Below, one piece after another: positions 62,944 to 64,000 of a stretch of 64,000 nucleotides of DNA. This stretch comes from CBDDYU01 sp965235655 (lineage in GTDB: Bacteria; Pseudomonadota; Alphaproteobacteria; Pelagibacterales; Pelagibacteraceae): assembly GCA_965235655.1 (NCBI GenBank), contig CBDDYU010000001.1:1-64000 (forward strand). The letters run 5' to 3'. Every line of letters starts with the position of its first letter. Position 1 is the first letter of the stretch. The translations under genes were made by a program, and so were the position numbers. The notes under the pieces were generated by a model. The model made no database searches. It worked only from the letters and a program-made list of their open reading frames with translations, and was not told the DNA's origin.

Positions 62944-64000
62944 TTAAATTGCTTTGGATTTCATTTGTCCAGCAATGTAATCCGCTTGTCGGATTGCAAG
63001 AGCAACAATTGTTAATGTAGGATTTTCCGCAGCACCTGTTGTGAACTGACTACCATCGGATACAAATAAATTTTTAATATCCCATGATTGTCCGAATACT
63101 TATTCACTACACCATCACTTGCTTTGGCACTCATTCGGTTTGTACCTAAGTTGTGAGTAGATGGATACGGAGGTGTTTCAATTGTTTTCGTTGCACCTAC
63201 TGCATCATAGATTGCTTTTCCTCTTCCAAAGGCATGGTTTCTCATAGCGATATCATTTTTGTGATCACTAAAATGAACGTTAGGAGCTCTCATGCCGTAC
63301 TGATCTTTTTGATCGGATAGAGTTACACGGTTAGCTAGATTGAGGCATGTCTTCTCCCACAATCCACATCCCTGCCATATGATCGTACTTATCCATGGAA
63401 GCTGTAAATTCTCTTCCCCATTGTCCTGGATCTAAGAATGCAGCCATAAATGGAAGTCCAAGCGATAAAGTTTCTAATTCATATCCACCAACGAAATCCT
63501 CGTTTTGGATCATGAATTGATTCATCCTGAACAATACCGGCCATAGTCGTTCCACGGATACATATATACAGGTCTTTCAAAGATACCATACACACTAGCA
63601 GTCATGTGACGCATATAGTTTTTACCCACTTCTCCTGAAGAGTTAGCAAGACCATCTTTAAACATATTCGATTCAGAGTTTAATAGTAGTCTTGGAGACT
63701 CAATGGAGTTACCAGCAACAGCTACAGCTCTAGCTTTTTGTATTTGAGTGTTTCCATCTTTATCTTTGTATACTACTCCAGTAACTTTACCTGTTTGGTC
63801 ATGTTCAATTCTCATTACATGACTATTAGGTCTTACTTCTAAGTTACCAGTTTTCTCTCCTTTTGGAATTGCCGCAACTAATGTTGACCATTTCGCTCCA
63901 GTTTTACATCCTTGAAAACAAAAGCCAATTTGTTGACAGCTGATTCTTCCATCTCGAGGTTTGGAGTTGATAGACATGTTTCCAGTATGCACTTTCTTAT
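62944..64000 (-). pseudogene. GMC-family oxidoreductase, multiply frameshifted, 5' end outside
   Basis: C-terminal part of a GMC flavoprotein (sugar/alcohol dehydrogenase type). The stop is at 62944-62946, after TIVALAIRQADYIAG. Segments read in order across frames: GRISCQQIGFCFQGC, AVAGNSIESPRLLLNS, GYELETLSLGLPF, DMPQSS then NRVTLSDQKDQYG, THNLGTNRMS, and DGSQFTTGAAENPTL (active-site region). Frame changes lie near 63556, 63495, 63335 and 63094. The first three are fixed by removing one base each; the last needs two removed or one added. Either a decaying gene or poor sequence near a contig end. Confidence 0.75.

Noticed and set aside
1..64000. CRISPR arrays, insertion sequences, toxin-antitoxin pairs or an intact prophage
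   Set aside because: No regularly spaced repeats, transposase-like proteins, integrase or phage structural genes were seen. The only phage-like hint is the RuvC-like gene.

Overview
The window is about 64 kb of AT-rich bacterial chromosome, packed almost without gaps. It carries about 66 protein-coding genes, one tRNA, one two-piece (permuted) tmRNA and a decayed second tmRNA copy. Alphaproteobacterial markers are the permuted tmRNA, TrcR (DUF1013), COQ9, the hflK-hflC-DUF2065-htrA block, and the yebC-ruvC-ybgC-tolQRAB-pal-cpoB-tilS-ftsH order. Low GC, tiny or overlapping gene junctions and the near absence of mobile DNA suggest a streamlined marine lineage (Pelagibacterales/SAR11-like or a similar group). 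I cannot place it more exactly without a tree.

Layout. 1-8082: the 3' part of rodA, a DMT transporter, then an accessory-looking run (PhyH-type dioxygenase, SAF-domain oxidoreductase, fused AzlC-AzlD transporter), a minus-strand ccdA/glutaredoxin/SUMF1-type group, a MazG-like gene and a tartrate/malate dehydrogenase. 8083-9629 is the only long stretch without a protein gene. It holds an intact minus-strand tmRNA gene (9322-9582), a degenerate copy of it (8094 to about 8345), and about 1 kb of very AT-rich DNA between them. 9630-24091: thyX, mrp, the membrane quality-control block hflK/hflC/DUF2065/htrA, miaA, branched-chain amino acid genes ilvB-ilvH-ilvC and leuA, then the cell-shape genes mreB-mreC-mreD with coq9. 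24088-35258 (minus strand): purK-purE-trcR-rpmE, an MFS transporter, suhB, efp, thiE, and a carbon-metabolism run transcribed tkt-gap-pgk-fba. 35337-51695 (plus strand): a coiled-coil gene, zapA, a 5-formyl-THF cyclo-ligase gene, a YmdB-type phosphoesterase, yebC, a non-canonical ruvC-like gene, ybgC, the Tol-Pal envelope system, tilS, ftsH, folP, glmM, thiD and purA. 51698-62888: rpoH and rluD (minus), tRNA-Arg(TCG), an ABC-2 exporter, a Sua5-type gene, xseB-ispA-dxs (isoprenoids), an aldo/keto reductase, rhomboid, aroC and pdxH. 62944-64000: a GMC oxidoreductase broken by several frameshifts, running off the window.

The genes serve core functions: envelope and shape (rodA, mreBCD, Tol-Pal, glmM), protein quality control (hflKC, htrA, ftsH, rpoH, tmRNA), translation and tRNA modification (efp, rpmE, miaA, tilS, rluD, sua5), and biosynthesis (Ile/Val/Leu, purines, folate, thiamine, PLP, isoprenoids, chorismate).

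The most notable non-routine observations are the decayed tmRNA duplicate with its AT-rich spacer, a structured leader before leuA, a phage-like RuvC in the ruvC slot with ruvAB absent, and a set of frame breaks that nearly all need removal of one base. The last is more likely sequence error than biology, but the pattern deserves a check.
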